From the NCBI GenBank assembly GCA_009760855.2, contig WPIO01000100.1, positions 1,076,501 through 1,140,500 on the forward strand: DNA of 64,000 nt, written 5' to 3'. Made by a program: the position numbers and the translations under genes. This DNA comes from Cristatella mucedo. Taxonomy: Eukaryota; Bryozoa; Phylactolaemata; Cristatellidae. Of this stretch, positions 35,941-57,900 are shown one piece after another. The notes under the pieces were generated by a model. The model saw nothing but the letters and a program-made list of their open reading frames with translations, ran no database searches and was not told where the DNA came from. The stretch's first letter is position 1, and the number at the start of each line of letters is the position of its first letter.

Positions 35941-36984
35941 TCATCGCTCTCTCTCTCTTGCGCATTGATCGGCGCGCGCTCTTAGATTCGCTCGCTTGTC
36001 ACTGCTGAGGCGACGGCGACTAGCGCATTCTTACGAGACGTGAGAGCGTGGCGACGATGACATAGGCGGCAAGCATGACCTAGTGAGACGTAGGTGCTCT
36101 TATGCGGCCATGCTCGTCCGCAGAGAAGCGCTGCCGACCGCGTCACGTGCCGTAGGCCGGCACGAATACGTAGGCCGGCACGAACCTTTCGGCTTCATCT
36201 TCGCTGCAAACACGCAGCAGCACGCTCAAGGTGCTAACTCTACTAATAATAATGCACTTGAGAAAGCACCCTCAGAGGACTCAATCTCTTTCTTGGCGCT
36301 TTACATTGACTCTGCAAACGCCCGCGTCTTGTTCGCGGCCATTCGTTCGCGAACGTTTCAGCACGGCGGCTAGTCGTGGGCAGGGTGGGAAGAACGAGGA
36401 TTTCCGGCCACTGCCAACGACTTTCTTCGCTAAGCTTCTTCGCTAAGCTCTTCCCTTGAGACGCGCAATCGCGATTTTTCTCTACTGCTGACACTTGGAC
36501 GGACTCCCGCGCGACGCAGAAGCCTTCGCCGAAGCCCCGAGTCGTGATTCATTCTACACATGCGGCTGCTTCAGAGCGACTCACCGCTCGCCGCTGGCGC
36601 CTAGCAGCCGCTCGCCTCTCCCCGACAACGGCCGCGCCCCGTACCCACGTCGCTCGCTGTATGGTCGTCGTCTCCGCGATGCTCACTGTTGCCTCGCGCT
36701 GTAGCCGCTGTAGGCGGTGAAGGTCGCAAAATTGTTGGCCTATTTTGCTCGTGGGCAAATATCCTCAGCAAGCACGACATGCGAGACAGGAAATCGTGTT
36801 CTCAGCGTGCGCTTGCGGAGCGTGGCTGGAAACCTGTAGAGCGTGCGGACATTGACCTTTTCGGAAGCACTAAAAAATGGCACCCGACAGGGGTCACCAG
36901 CAAGGTCGAATCGCCGTGGAAGTCTACCACCCGGTTTCCCTTCTTCCTTTTTTGTCAAAGATTCTTGAAAAGCAGGTAGCTCAC
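35941..36984. other. Intergenic, one LINE-A tail (36241-36330, minus)
   Basis: The LINE-A tail shows the hairpin phrases with changes. Nothing else is recognised. Confidence 0.4.
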
Positions 36985-38420
36985 ATTGAAAGGAATGAAG
37001 TTTCAGAAAACTTTCAATAATGGTTCAAGCGACAGCTGAAAATGCTCTCCTTCGTGTAACCAATGACATCCTCTGCAGCAACAATCACGGGAATGTCATT
37101 TCCCAAGCGCGGCTAGATCTATCAGCTGCCTTCAACGCCGTTGATCAAGATGTCCTACTTTAAGGATTGAGAACAACAATCAATCTGCAGACGAGGCACT
37201 GGTGTGGTTTAAATCATGCTTTTCTGATCGTGTTCAATCCGTGTCGTGTATGGGTCAGGTCTCGTCCACTACGCCAGTCACCTGTGGAGTCATTCAAGGG
37301 TTCGTTCTTTGTCCTTTGCTGTTCTCAATTTATACTCAAACTCTGGGAAATGTGATTCAAGACCATGATATACAATATCAATTTTATGCAGATGATACTC
37401 AGCTGTATTTGTCGTTTAAGCCGTCAGAATCTGCTGCAGCGACTGATAAACTGAATGTTTGCCTTGCAGACATTCGATCCTGAATGTACGCAAATTTCTT
37501 AAGCTAGACTTTAAAATGAACCTGCTACTCATAGGACACCCCCTAGCGTGTGGCTGGACTAGAAGACTTTACTCTACTAATAGTTATTTTTTTGTGACAA
37601 TCACCATGTGCTCGGAATTTACGTGTCGTCTTCGACAGCTGACAGCTGCTTACACTTTGAAAGCTTTGCTTAGAAGACTGCTTCCGCAACTTACCATCAC
37701 ACCAGATCCTTATCTAAGATTGGGAACTGTGTTCCACGGCGGCTTGCAAACAATTTAATTAGCTCATTGGTTTTGTCTCTACTAGATTATTGTAATTCAT
37801 CTTTTGGCTGGGCTGCCAAAAAAAGCCACTAGTTCATGCAGCTGGCGATGAATATGGCTGCAAGACTAGTTTACAAATCCCAGAGGTTTGAGCACGTGTC
37901 TCCTTTGCTGAAAGAGCTAGGATGGTTGCCGGTTGAGCAACGGATACAGAGCAGAGATCTTACGCTGACCCAGAAGGACCGCCACGGCTTGGCTCCTTCG
38001 TACCTAGCTGAACTGCTGCATCAGTTTCAGCCTGTTCGCGCCCTCAGATTCTGTATGGATAATAAATTAGCTGATCCATTCCTTCACTTAAAGACCATTG
38101 GCGACAGAAGCTTTAGCTCTGCAGGTCCTAGACTGTGGAACTCGCTTCCACAATTCTTACGCAACGACATCTACTCTCCTACTGCCGACTATAGCGCACC
38201 CTTTCCAGCAGTCCTGAACTGCTACTGCTATGCTGCCTCAACGACTATCCTGACTCTGCTGTGCTTCTCACTTCCTATTTTTTGCCTGAGATGAAGTCTG
38301 CTGGCATCGAGTGTGTACCAAAAGCCTCGTAGGCTGTGAGTGCGCTATAAAAAAAACTCTCATGCAAAACACCAGCCCAGCCTTTGTGCCTTTGTGGAGT
38401 TACAGACGGAGACACATTGC
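36985..38420 (+). mobile_element. LINE-B copy, longest in window
   Basis: Reverse-transcriptase pieces LDLSAAFNAVDQDVL, GVIQGFVLCPLLFS and FYADDTQLYLSFKPSES with intact YADD, then the C-terminal region (LVYKSQRFEHVSPLLKELGW, RLWNSLPQFLRND) to 38294. The 3' end is GTGCGCTATAAAAAA followed by a non-ATT tail. Frame breaks around 37190-37210, 37480 and 37760 make it inactive. Confidence 0.85.
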
Positions 38421-39406
38421 CCACGGAGTCCCGAGCCAATCCTACGCGGCTATTTCAAGCCGCTCTCTCCTTACTGGCTTCTTTGGGAATTCATTCAACT
38501 CACAGAGCTTCTTTGTTTGCGGTCCCACGACGACACCGGCCTTGACCTCTGTCTCAGAACTCATAACTCTGGCTCAGACTGCTCACGGAAGATGCTTTCT
38601 AAAGTACTCGAATGCTGCTCATTCTGCAGCAAATTGTTCCATTGCCCAAGCTGATGCGCTGTGGCGGCATCAGCAGCCTCAAGCGGTCTGCCAGTGGCTC
38701 CCAATAGGCATGCAATTGCTCCGCGAAAAGTATTCGGTTCGCTGTAGGCAAATTCCACCCGCGGTTGGTCGCGCGGAGGTTCCTGCCATCTCAAAGGCAA
38801 AGATGGCCGAGCCAGAGACGCGCAGCTGTACTCGCACGCATGCAATTAATAATATCGCGTTTCGGACCGTGCCCTCAACTTTTTGAGTAGGACTTTCGGC
38901 GGAAGAGTCTCTCGCCCGACGCCCGACTCACTCTTTTCGCTCTTTCCGAGCTCGTCTGCGCCTTGCTGCCGCCAACGGTCAGATCGACCGGAAGGTGTGT
39001 TGGTCCGCCGAGGAGTTCGCTAGGCGACGTACTCCTCTTGCGACGCTTTTCATTTTACTTTCAAAAAATTGAGCGAGAGAATGACTGCGATGGAGAAAGA
39101 GAAATACAGAGACACACGCACACACGCACACAGAGGGACGGAGAGAGGTTGGCCCACCCGACTTGACGCTGCGCTCGAAACGCTCGCCATTCAGAATGTT
39201 TTGAATGTTGTGCCGGCAGCCGGAGCTGCTACTTCGTGAAAAATGGCGGCCGCACGGCGGCGTTTGTCGGCGATGAGCGGTGCGTCTTGGCTCGCAACGG
39301 CTTAAGGCGGCACAGCCTCTATGGGCCTGACATACCCAGCTAAAAGGGCTGCGAACGCGCGCCCCGCTGGCAGCCACAGGAACCGAAGGCGTAACCCGAT
39401 AAGATC
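38421..39406. other. SNRK upstream region and probable 5' UTR
   Basis: No exon or repeat recognised. A 191-codon frame overlaps its left part but shows no domain. Confidence 0.3.
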
Positions 39407-48847
<9,441 letters not shown>

Positions 48848-49615
48848 GTTGGCGACGCGACCCGAGGCTCGGCGAGCCGCAGTTTCAGGTCGCGAGGCCG
48901 CTTCGCGCTCGGCGCTGCAAATTTAGACCTGCTTTAATAGACTGAGCGTCATAACACTCACCGCGCGCCCGCTCGTTTTGCTCGACGCCAGTACGCTTGC
49001 GAGCCGCTCGACCGAGGACGTTTGGTCGGCGTGGCCGGGGCTGCGGTGCGGCCAGCAGCAGGTGCCCCTTTCTGTCTGCGGCAGAAAGTTGCCACCAGTG
49101 CCTTTAAAAATGCATCGTTTGTATACTAGCTGTTTTCTCATCCCTGCGGGGATGCGAACGAGCCTGTTTGCCGGACCAATTGCAATCGCTACTTCATTGA
49201 AGGCCAACCTTGATGGCCGCTCTCTTCTGAGAACGGCCATTGATGTTTGCTTAACCCTGGCAACCGCTCCAAAGGCTGCTGAGATACATACGGTACTGCA
49301 CATTGTAGGGATCTGTTTATTCACTCTCTAGCATTCACCAACTGCCATCAATGCACCCGTTTATTAAATATAATGAGTTTAGTACCAATAACAAATAACA
49401 AGTCAGTTGTTACCATCGACAGGTACATGCAGCTTTTCCAGTTTCGCTAGGGGTCCATTTTCTGGACAGGCATCCACGTATCACACGGACTCTTTTAGTT
49501 TGTGGTCAAGACAAGGCCATCACTTGTTAAGGTACGTTATTGAGCACCAGCTTCATCTAATCACATCTGTTAAGGAGGCTGTCCGAAACCGTCCATGTCC
49601 AACATTACATACACC
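48848..49615 (+). other. Probable SNRK 3' UTR
   Basis: No coding frame or repeat is recognised between the SNRK stop and the first AATAAA. Composition drops from very GC-rich to AT-rich across it. Confidence 0.35.
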
Positions 49616-49621
49616 AATAAA
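49616..49621 (+). terminator. Possible poly(A) signal of SNRK
   Basis: AATAAA on the plus strand about 770 bp past the SNRK stop. It is the first clear signal before the convergent SF3B3 3' end. Confidence 0.45.
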
Positions 49622-49792
49622 TGCTAAATGCATAAATGTTTCAAGCCACAATGTAACTCGGAAGGGGGCTGAAGACTGCCCTAAATAGCATGTCTAGCAC
49701 CACCATTATATCTAATAGCCATTTACACTGGTGTGTATGTGAGGTAAACCATTTAGAAATAAATGCTCACACATTTTACAATTATAAGTACA

Positions 49793-49798
49793 TTTATT
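49793..49798 (-). terminator. Poly(A) signal of SF3B3
   Basis: AATAAA on the minus strand, 68 bp past the SF3B3 stop codon. Confidence 0.6.
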
Positions 49799-49865
49799 GC
49801 AGAGAAATGCAATGACAAACAATTTTATACAAGGTTTATACACAGAAAGGCTAAACCTTTCAAGC

Positions 49866-52800
49866 TCAGAATGCAAATCTGGTGCGTATATCTTCAAGTT
49901 TCTTGGACACCTACAACGGTGAGCAAATTTTCTGTGGCATAATATGGCGACAGGAGAAGCAAGCACACGCAGCTGCTCTGCAGGATGCAGCAACTCCGAG
50001 AGGCACCTGGTCAACAAACCTGAGACCAGTGCACATTCTATCTATCTTGAACGATCAAGGGAAGCACATTAAACATCGCAACAGATTACCTCACTAGGCG
50101 TCCGATCCATTTCAGATGCAACAGACTTCTGCTTCTGGAGATCCATCGACGAGAACATTTCGCAAAGGTCACCGTCTATGACGTTCTGAAGTAAAAACAA
50201 ATGAATAGACAGCATGCCAATACAGGAAAATGCCAAGCACCGATTAGGCAGACTAGATAAGACGCCACGCAGTCTTCAGAGCTATGCCAAGCTCAAGTCA
50301 ATAGGCACAGACAGATGCTCATGTGTACACATGCATACGCAAAAACTTGACACCATGACAAAAGTGGTCATCAAAGACAGAAGGCAACCCCATTCCCCTA
50401 CCCATATCTGCAGCCAGCTTAACCAATAGTACAGGATTTCGTGTTGACACCCAAGGAAATTTCGTACGGAAACAATGTTTCTGCTGCACCACTATGCCAT
50501 AACACGGTCGAAGGAATATGCGAACAAAATGAGCGTCCCCTCCATATAAAAACGGTCAATGTCACTGCTTGGAAAAAGTTCATGCTCTGTACAGCACAGT
50601 TCACATAATAGTCGAAAATGAAAAAACTGCTCATTTCAAATATGCAAAGTAAGCGACGAAAGCGTAGGACGGACGAGCAGTACCTTCACAGGAAAGTAAT
50701 ACGATCGATATGCTAGGTGATCACGGCCACAGAGTGGTGGATACTCAGAGCGCATATGCATCTCTAAGTGCTGGAAAAAGTCATAATCCTACAACAAAAG
50801 AGAGATTAACACAGCTGGCCGCACGTAAGCTTCGCAAGCTGCTAGCATGACTAACGCTACCACACAGGAAAGCAGGATGTGACAGGGAATTGATGCACAC
50901 ACGTAGTCCAAGATGGCACATTTTAATTAACAGTCCTATAGACTGCCGTGGGCTCAAAGTATAGTTCAGAGCAAGAAAACCAGCTAACTACGTTTCCGAC
51001 TAAGCAAGTACCAGCAAACACCCAAAATGCAAAAATTAGACAGATCTGCATGCATTAAAATGTTTCCACTGAGATTACGAGGTGGCTAAACTTGTTACTT
51101 GTAGTTGGCAAGCAGAGAGAGCCAAGATCATCAACAAGTTATTGAAAAGAATCCTCTGATTCCCAGTTCACCAGATTGCCTGAAAGCTATTCTGTATACT
51201 GCACCATTGGTTTCTTGCATCGTTTTGCACCATGCAAGGCCGATAGTTGTGCATACTTAAAATCGACTGATTCAAACCCTTGATTGCTGAGAAAAGGCTT
51301 AAACAGGTTATGTTTTATATAGAACACTACTTGATGCATCCAGCCAGTCACGTACTCCAAGTGTTGCAAGATAACATTCGAAAATAGAAAGTATGTCCAC
51401 AAGAAATGGCCCCAAAGTTTGCATGTTGCAAATGACGACTTTGCTTGGTTTTGCACTTGGTAAAACAAGACCTTTCATGATTTGTAAATAATATAGATAT
51501 ATTGTGCGAATCTTACTGTAGCAAAATTCTGTTTGCCAGCAAATACAGAAATGTTCGAGGTTATACGAAGACCCCTAGTCTGTATGCAAAAGTTCGTGCA
51601 AGCTACTTTTAGTAGGTTACTAGATAGAGATTGCTGCAATCACAATAGCTTGCACAATTTCTACCACTAAGATGTTTCTATGCTATGAAATGCAGTGGAC
51701 TAACTATAAGTACAAGTCAAATCTCAATGTATCACAGGAACAAACGAGATTGGGTAAACTTAGTGCAGCTAATCACTTCAAAAACGGCATGGTTCCGACA
51801 AACGATCAGCTCCTGGCCAAACACATGCAAGGCATATAGTAAACAATCACACACCGTCACGGAATGATCACAGAACTTGCACCATGGCTGAATAAAAAAA
51901 AGAGGTTCAGCACGCCTCCCCCCTACAGCCAACTGAACCTAGAGGCACATTCTGTGTAGACCTTTCAGGCTTTATAGTAAGTGATGAAGCTGAGGATGCA
52001 CGAACACAGAAGAAGCACTACTACGGATAATCGCGTCGCGTCACATGTACACTTGCTTCAGAGATCGGCCACTTTGTGGGCTGTTTGCATCTGGTGCTGC
52101 ATGCAACCGATCCGAGGTTCGAGTTCTGCCGAAACCAATTTTGCATTGCCCACCACAAGCCAGGGTGACAGCAATTTTCCTAGAGCCTCATGAGGCACCA
52201 GTAGTAGTACCAGCTCCACAGTCAAATCCGCCCATTTTCAGCTTCATAACATTGCTAAAATTCGGGCTTGTTTAGATAATAATAATAATAATAATAATAT
52301 TGCACTTGATAAAGCGCCCTCAGAGAACTTAATCTCTTTCTAGGCGCTTTACATTTGCTGCAAAGTGATACACAATAGAATAGTAAGTAAAATCATGCTT
52401 GAAAAACAAACAAAATGAATAACATGGTTAGGGGTTACATGCACTGGGTCAGCATGCAAATGTGGTTAGTGGCAGCATGAACAGTGTCAGCACGCATAAG
52501 CACATCGAGGACAAATCACAAGGACCCACTAAATGCTGTCCTAAATAGGTATGTTTTTAAGTTTCTTTTAAATGTGGTCAGGTCAGGGGATGTTCTGATG
52601 CAGGTCGGGAGGGAGTTCCAGGCTGTGGGAGCATACGAGCTAAATGCGCGGTCTCCAAAGGATTTAAGGTTTGTACGAGGTATTTCTAGACTGTTGGATT
52701 CCGAAAAGCGAGTGGTACGATGCTTTGCCTGATGGGGTAGTATCTCTGAAAGATAGGCTGGAGCCATAGAATGAAGAGACCTAAAAGTGAGCGACAAAAC

Positions 52801-54913
52801 CTTGAAGTCAATCCGTTGCTTGACTGGTAGCCAGTGCAGGTCGGCGAGAAGTGGAGTAATGTGGCAACTGCGACGCTCACGACAGACAAGCCTAGCTGCA
52901 GAGTTTTGCACCAGCTGCAATCGCCTGATCGCACATGCTGGTAGGCCAGATAAAGATACCACGTCCAAGTTGGTCCATGTATTCGTGACATACCGTCTCG
53001 ACTTCTGCAACTCACTGCTTACTGGCCTACCAGCACGTGCGATCAGGCGATTGCAGCTGGTGCAAAACTCGGCCGCTAGACTTGTCTGTCGTGAGCGTTG
53101 CAGTTGCCACATTACTCCGCTTCTCGCCGACCTGCACTGGCTACCAGTCAAGCAACGGATTGACTTCAAGGTTTTGTCGCTCACTTTTAGGTCCCTTCAT
53201 TCTATGGCTCCAGCCTATCTCTCCGACATACTCCCCCATCAGGCCAAGCATCGTACCACTCGCTTTTCGGAATCCAACAGTCTAGAAATACCTTTAATCC
53301 TTTGGAGACCGTGCATTTAGTTCATATGCTCCCAAAGCCTGGAACTCCCTCCTGACCTGACCACATTTAAAAGGAACCTAAAAACACACCTATTTAGGAC
53401 AGCATTTAGTGGGTCCCCGTGATTCGTCCTTGATGTGCTTATGCGTGCTGACACTGCGCATGCTGCCACTAACCACATTCGCATGCTGACCCTGTGCATG
53501 TCACCCCTAACCATATTCATTTTGTTTGTTTTTCAAGCATGATTTTACTTACCATTCAATTGCATTTCACTTTACAGCAAATGTAAAGCGCCTAGAGAGA
53601 GATTAAGTTCTCTGAGGGCGCTTTATCAAGTGAATTGTTATTATTATTATTATTATAGTAGCACAGAACTTGCACGGCACCTCTATAACCATGCTAGGCT
53701 TGTTGACATTGAGCATGCTACCATTAAGCATTCAATAATTCTTTTCATCAAATGTAAAGTGCCTTGAACGAGATTAAGTTACAAGGGTGCTATATAAATG
53801 TATTATTATTATTAATGCTTCATTACCAAATATGTTGCACATACACCCGCCACAGACAGCTGGCATAGGTACCGACCTGTGACACAGCTGGTTACGACAT
53901 ATGGAAAGTGCCTAGGTTTGCTAAAAAAATTAATACTAAATATAATTTATTTATATAGCGCCCCAAGAGAACTTAATCTCTATTCAGGCGCTTCACATAT
54001 GCCTCGGGGCTCGAGTCAGACCTTAGTCGGGGCGAGTACCTTAACCACTAGACCAAACCAGCTCGGCAAGCACAAGCACCCGGTTGTGCATGTGCGTACC
54101 TCGTGAGAGGTGAACGGCACTAGCATGCCGATTCCACCAGAAATAGTGGTGTACACGAGTGACTCAGAGCCTCCAGGTATTAGCGTCGCCTTTTGCAAAG
54201 AGGTGACAACCTCACCAATGTGGAAGTTCAATGCTATTTCGGCCTACAAATACGACAGACACAGTAAGACTAAGAAATTATGCACACTCTATTCAGCACA
54301 GCCATGTAAAAATCAGAGAAACATAACGACAGCAAAATGACAAAAACCACTGCGAGGAGGTAGTGATTCCTCTTGACGACCAACATCAAATGGCTCAACT
54401 GCTATTGGAGAGGAAGGTATAGAAATGACAAGAGCAAAATGACAATCGCTTTTGGGGGAGTGGGGGCAGAGCTACCAGCAACCTACAGCACCCCCCCCAA
54501 TGGAGCGGTTCACCAGCTTTTAAGCAACAGAAGAGGCTAGAATTATTTATGACAACTGCCATTGCTACCTGCACGCACAGCACCCTCGGACTAACCCCAG
54601 ACTCTGTTGTACACGACCACTACCGACTTCCACCTCCTTCCTTCACGGGAGCCACGCATGGTTCAAAACACGTGAGTGGCGAGTGCGCACACGCACACAC
54701 ACACGGTTCCAAATGGTACCCGAAAGTGACATCACAGGACAGCCAATTATAATAATAAGAATAATAGCTGCTGACCCTATGCATGTCACCCCTAACCATG
54801 TTATTTATGTCGTTATCAAGCATTATATTACTCACCATTCAATCGTGTTACCGTTTGCAGCAAATGTAAAGCGCCTAGAAAGAGATTGATTTCTGAGGGC
54901 GCTTTATCAAGTG

Positions 54914-54947
<34 letters not shown>

Positions 54948-57900
54948 TAGCAACCTCTTTTGTATAGCGACAGAAGAGCCTTTACGGCTATCACCAACGC
55001 TGGCAGCATGGATAAAGAATCACTCACCGCAGGATTCGAACCCACAACGTTCGACCGACGTTGTGAAAAACAACCGTCTTACTGAGTGTGTCATCATGGC
55101 TCGTCAATTAGAGTGCTTTTCACGCTGCTGCTGGGCCGGTTGTCTATCGAAAGCATGAGCTCGTCAGCTCGAAGTAAGCTAGCCACTAACAATTATGATA
55201 CAAAAGTCACACAGGTAGCTGGGTCTTCGCTAAGCACCACTTGACAATCTCGTTGGTAGGTGCAGTAGCCAATCGCAAGCAGTGGCCAGCTGCGCTGACA
55301 CTGTGCATGCTGCCACTAACCACATTTGCATGCTGACCCTGTGCATGTCACCCCTAGCCATGTTATTCATTTTGTTCGTTTATCAAGCATTACTCACCGT
55401 TCAATTGCATCTCCCTTTGCAGCAAATGTAAAGCGCCTAGAGAGAGATTGAGTTCTCCGAGGGCACTTTATCAGGTGCATTATTATTATTAAGAGGCTCT
55501 TCTGCAGAGACCTCCACACAAGCAATTCTTATAGCTGGAACGCTACAGCGGCCACTCAATTGCAAGGCTGGGCTACCTAAATCCCACAGGGCACAAGCTC
55601 GACACCGAAACCTAAGCAACAAAAATAGTGATTAATATCTTTATAGCTACGCAATAGAACCGGGTTCAGACCAAGCTTCGGTCCTTGTACCTTCTGCGAA
55701 GCGCCGTTGAGAAGGCCACGATCCCACAATGCCTTGTTGCCAGTGGGATCCTCGTCGACGTCGTCATTTACGTCCTGCGGTAGGCGAACCTGCAGTAGGC
55801 GCACGGTTGCAGCTCACATGGGCCTGCTTGTATACGAGGGAGCTGCACTGCAACAGCATCCCACAGGCCGAGGCGAGCAACTGGGCAAGCAACGCGTGCT
55901 TCCTGCTGGCCGGCAGCGTGGCCGACGAATAGCTGTGCTTGCCGGCAGCCCATCACTGACCGGTTCGCAGGCGATGCTGCTGCCAGCAACAAGGAAGGCA
56001 ACAACAACTCACCACCGCCAAGTTGCCAAACTTGTCGGCCCCGACGATCGTGTCGTAGTCGAGCAGACAGGAGGCCGTCAGCCACCGCGGGTGCGTGTCG
56101 TCGGCGAATATGATCAGCTGGTTCTCCTGGCGCTTGTAGCGTACGAAATGAAAGCTCTCCTGAATGTCAGACACATAGATTCTGTTTCCCATCGCGAGGA
56201 TGCTGACGATGCTGTTCGGTATGAACTGAAAGAAAAGAAAACAGACGCTGCCACCGTCGCTGCCGCACTGCGTAATCCCTTCGGCACACGCCATGCTGGG
56301 CGAATGGCGACAAAATGGCGCCGGGGCAGCTGCTGCCTCAGTGGTTCACCCTGTTTTCACACTTGCGCAGCAGTTTCTTCTTGCCCAGGTCGTAGATCCT
56401 GAGCACGCGGCCCACGCCGACGAGCACGCGGCCTTGGAACGCGCATATGGCTGACGGCAGCCCGTCGACGGCCGTCTTGTGCATCAGCTCCAGCTTGTCG
56501 CCACCCTCGGCCAGCTTGAACGTGTACACGAAGCCACCGTTCACCGATCGCGGGCTGAGAACGAGGTCCTTCGCAGTGCCGACGAGCACGAACTGATCCT
56601 CGCCGTGGCCGGCAAACTTCATTATCGCGATGCTGCAAGCGTGTGCGCGGACGCCATTGCAGTAGAGCCGATGCTGCAGCGAGGGGTGCTTCCGCCGGCA
56701 GGGCCAGATGCTAGCTAGCTTGCAGCGGCAGTACCTGAGCGCAGCCTCGTTCTGGTCGAGGCGCACGACGTCGAGGATGCTTAGCGTGGGTGCCGAGCTC
56801 GCGACGCTGACTCGCGAGGCCCACATCGACTGGCCGGCTCGAGGCGCGCCGAAAACGTTCTCGGGCAGGTTCTCGCTCAGGAAAGCGGCGGCCATCTCGG
56901 CTGCCAGCTCGCGCTCTTCTTCGCCGGCGGCTTCGACCATTTCCTGAACGAGCGCACGTTACCGCCTGCGTCAAAACGAGTACGAGCAGCGTGAGCGCAG
57001 CGAGAAACGGGCCTAGGTGGCGCCTTGACTGGCACACCTCGGCCATCTGCAGCTTCCTCTGCTGCTTCGTCTCGTCCGTGTAGGAATTGTGATCGGTTTC
57101 GATTATGATCAGGTTGTTGCTCTCGCCGTGTATAACAAATTTACGAGGGGTGTACTGGAGCTGCGTCGACGTCTGGTTAAACACTGCGCCTAGCTTCTCC
57201 AGCGACAAGATCCTACCAACGGAAGCACAGGCAGACTGTAGCATCCACCCACGCGGCATGAGATCGTGATCAGTGGAAAACCGATCACCGGGAAGAGGAT
57301 GGCAATCGAGAGCGCTGACCGGCGCCGAGTTACCTGAGCGTGTTGGCCGAGATGGCCACGATACCCTCGGGACACTGCTCAGACGAGAAGCCGGACGCGT
57401 ACTCCAGCGACTCGTAAGACAGTGGAGTGAGGTGGAATCGATTTTGATACCAGTAGCTCAGCCAAGAGCGGCTGGACATGGCTAGAACCTGAAGCAAGCA
57501 CAGGCGAGTCCGGTCAAGGTGAGCCGGGTCAAGCGACAAGCTAGCCTGCCCATCAGCAAGCAGCAGCGCAGAAAACGACGGCAGGCGCTACTCACTGCTT
57601 CAGATCCCTGCGTATGGACGCGGAAGAGCTTGACTGGCCGCGTGCCAAGATACCGCGTCCTCGTGTCTGACAGATCGCCGGTTACAGTGTCGAGAACGGT
57701 TCTCAGCAAGACTCCATTCTGTTAAAAGTTGAAACACAAATGCATACGAGGCAAGGTGACAAACACTCGCACAATCGGTTCAGGCACGAGCACACGGGAA
57801 AGGGACAAGCATATACTCAGAGGTCCACTGGGGACACGGGTCGTGCTGGGCACAGCTAACGAGTAGTGCGAAATACAGGTCTCTGCTTTCGTTAACGCTC

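Noticed and set aside
38311-38886. 191-codon plus frame after LINE-B
   Set aside because: Its start lies in the LINE-B 3' end and the rest shows no domain or splice support.
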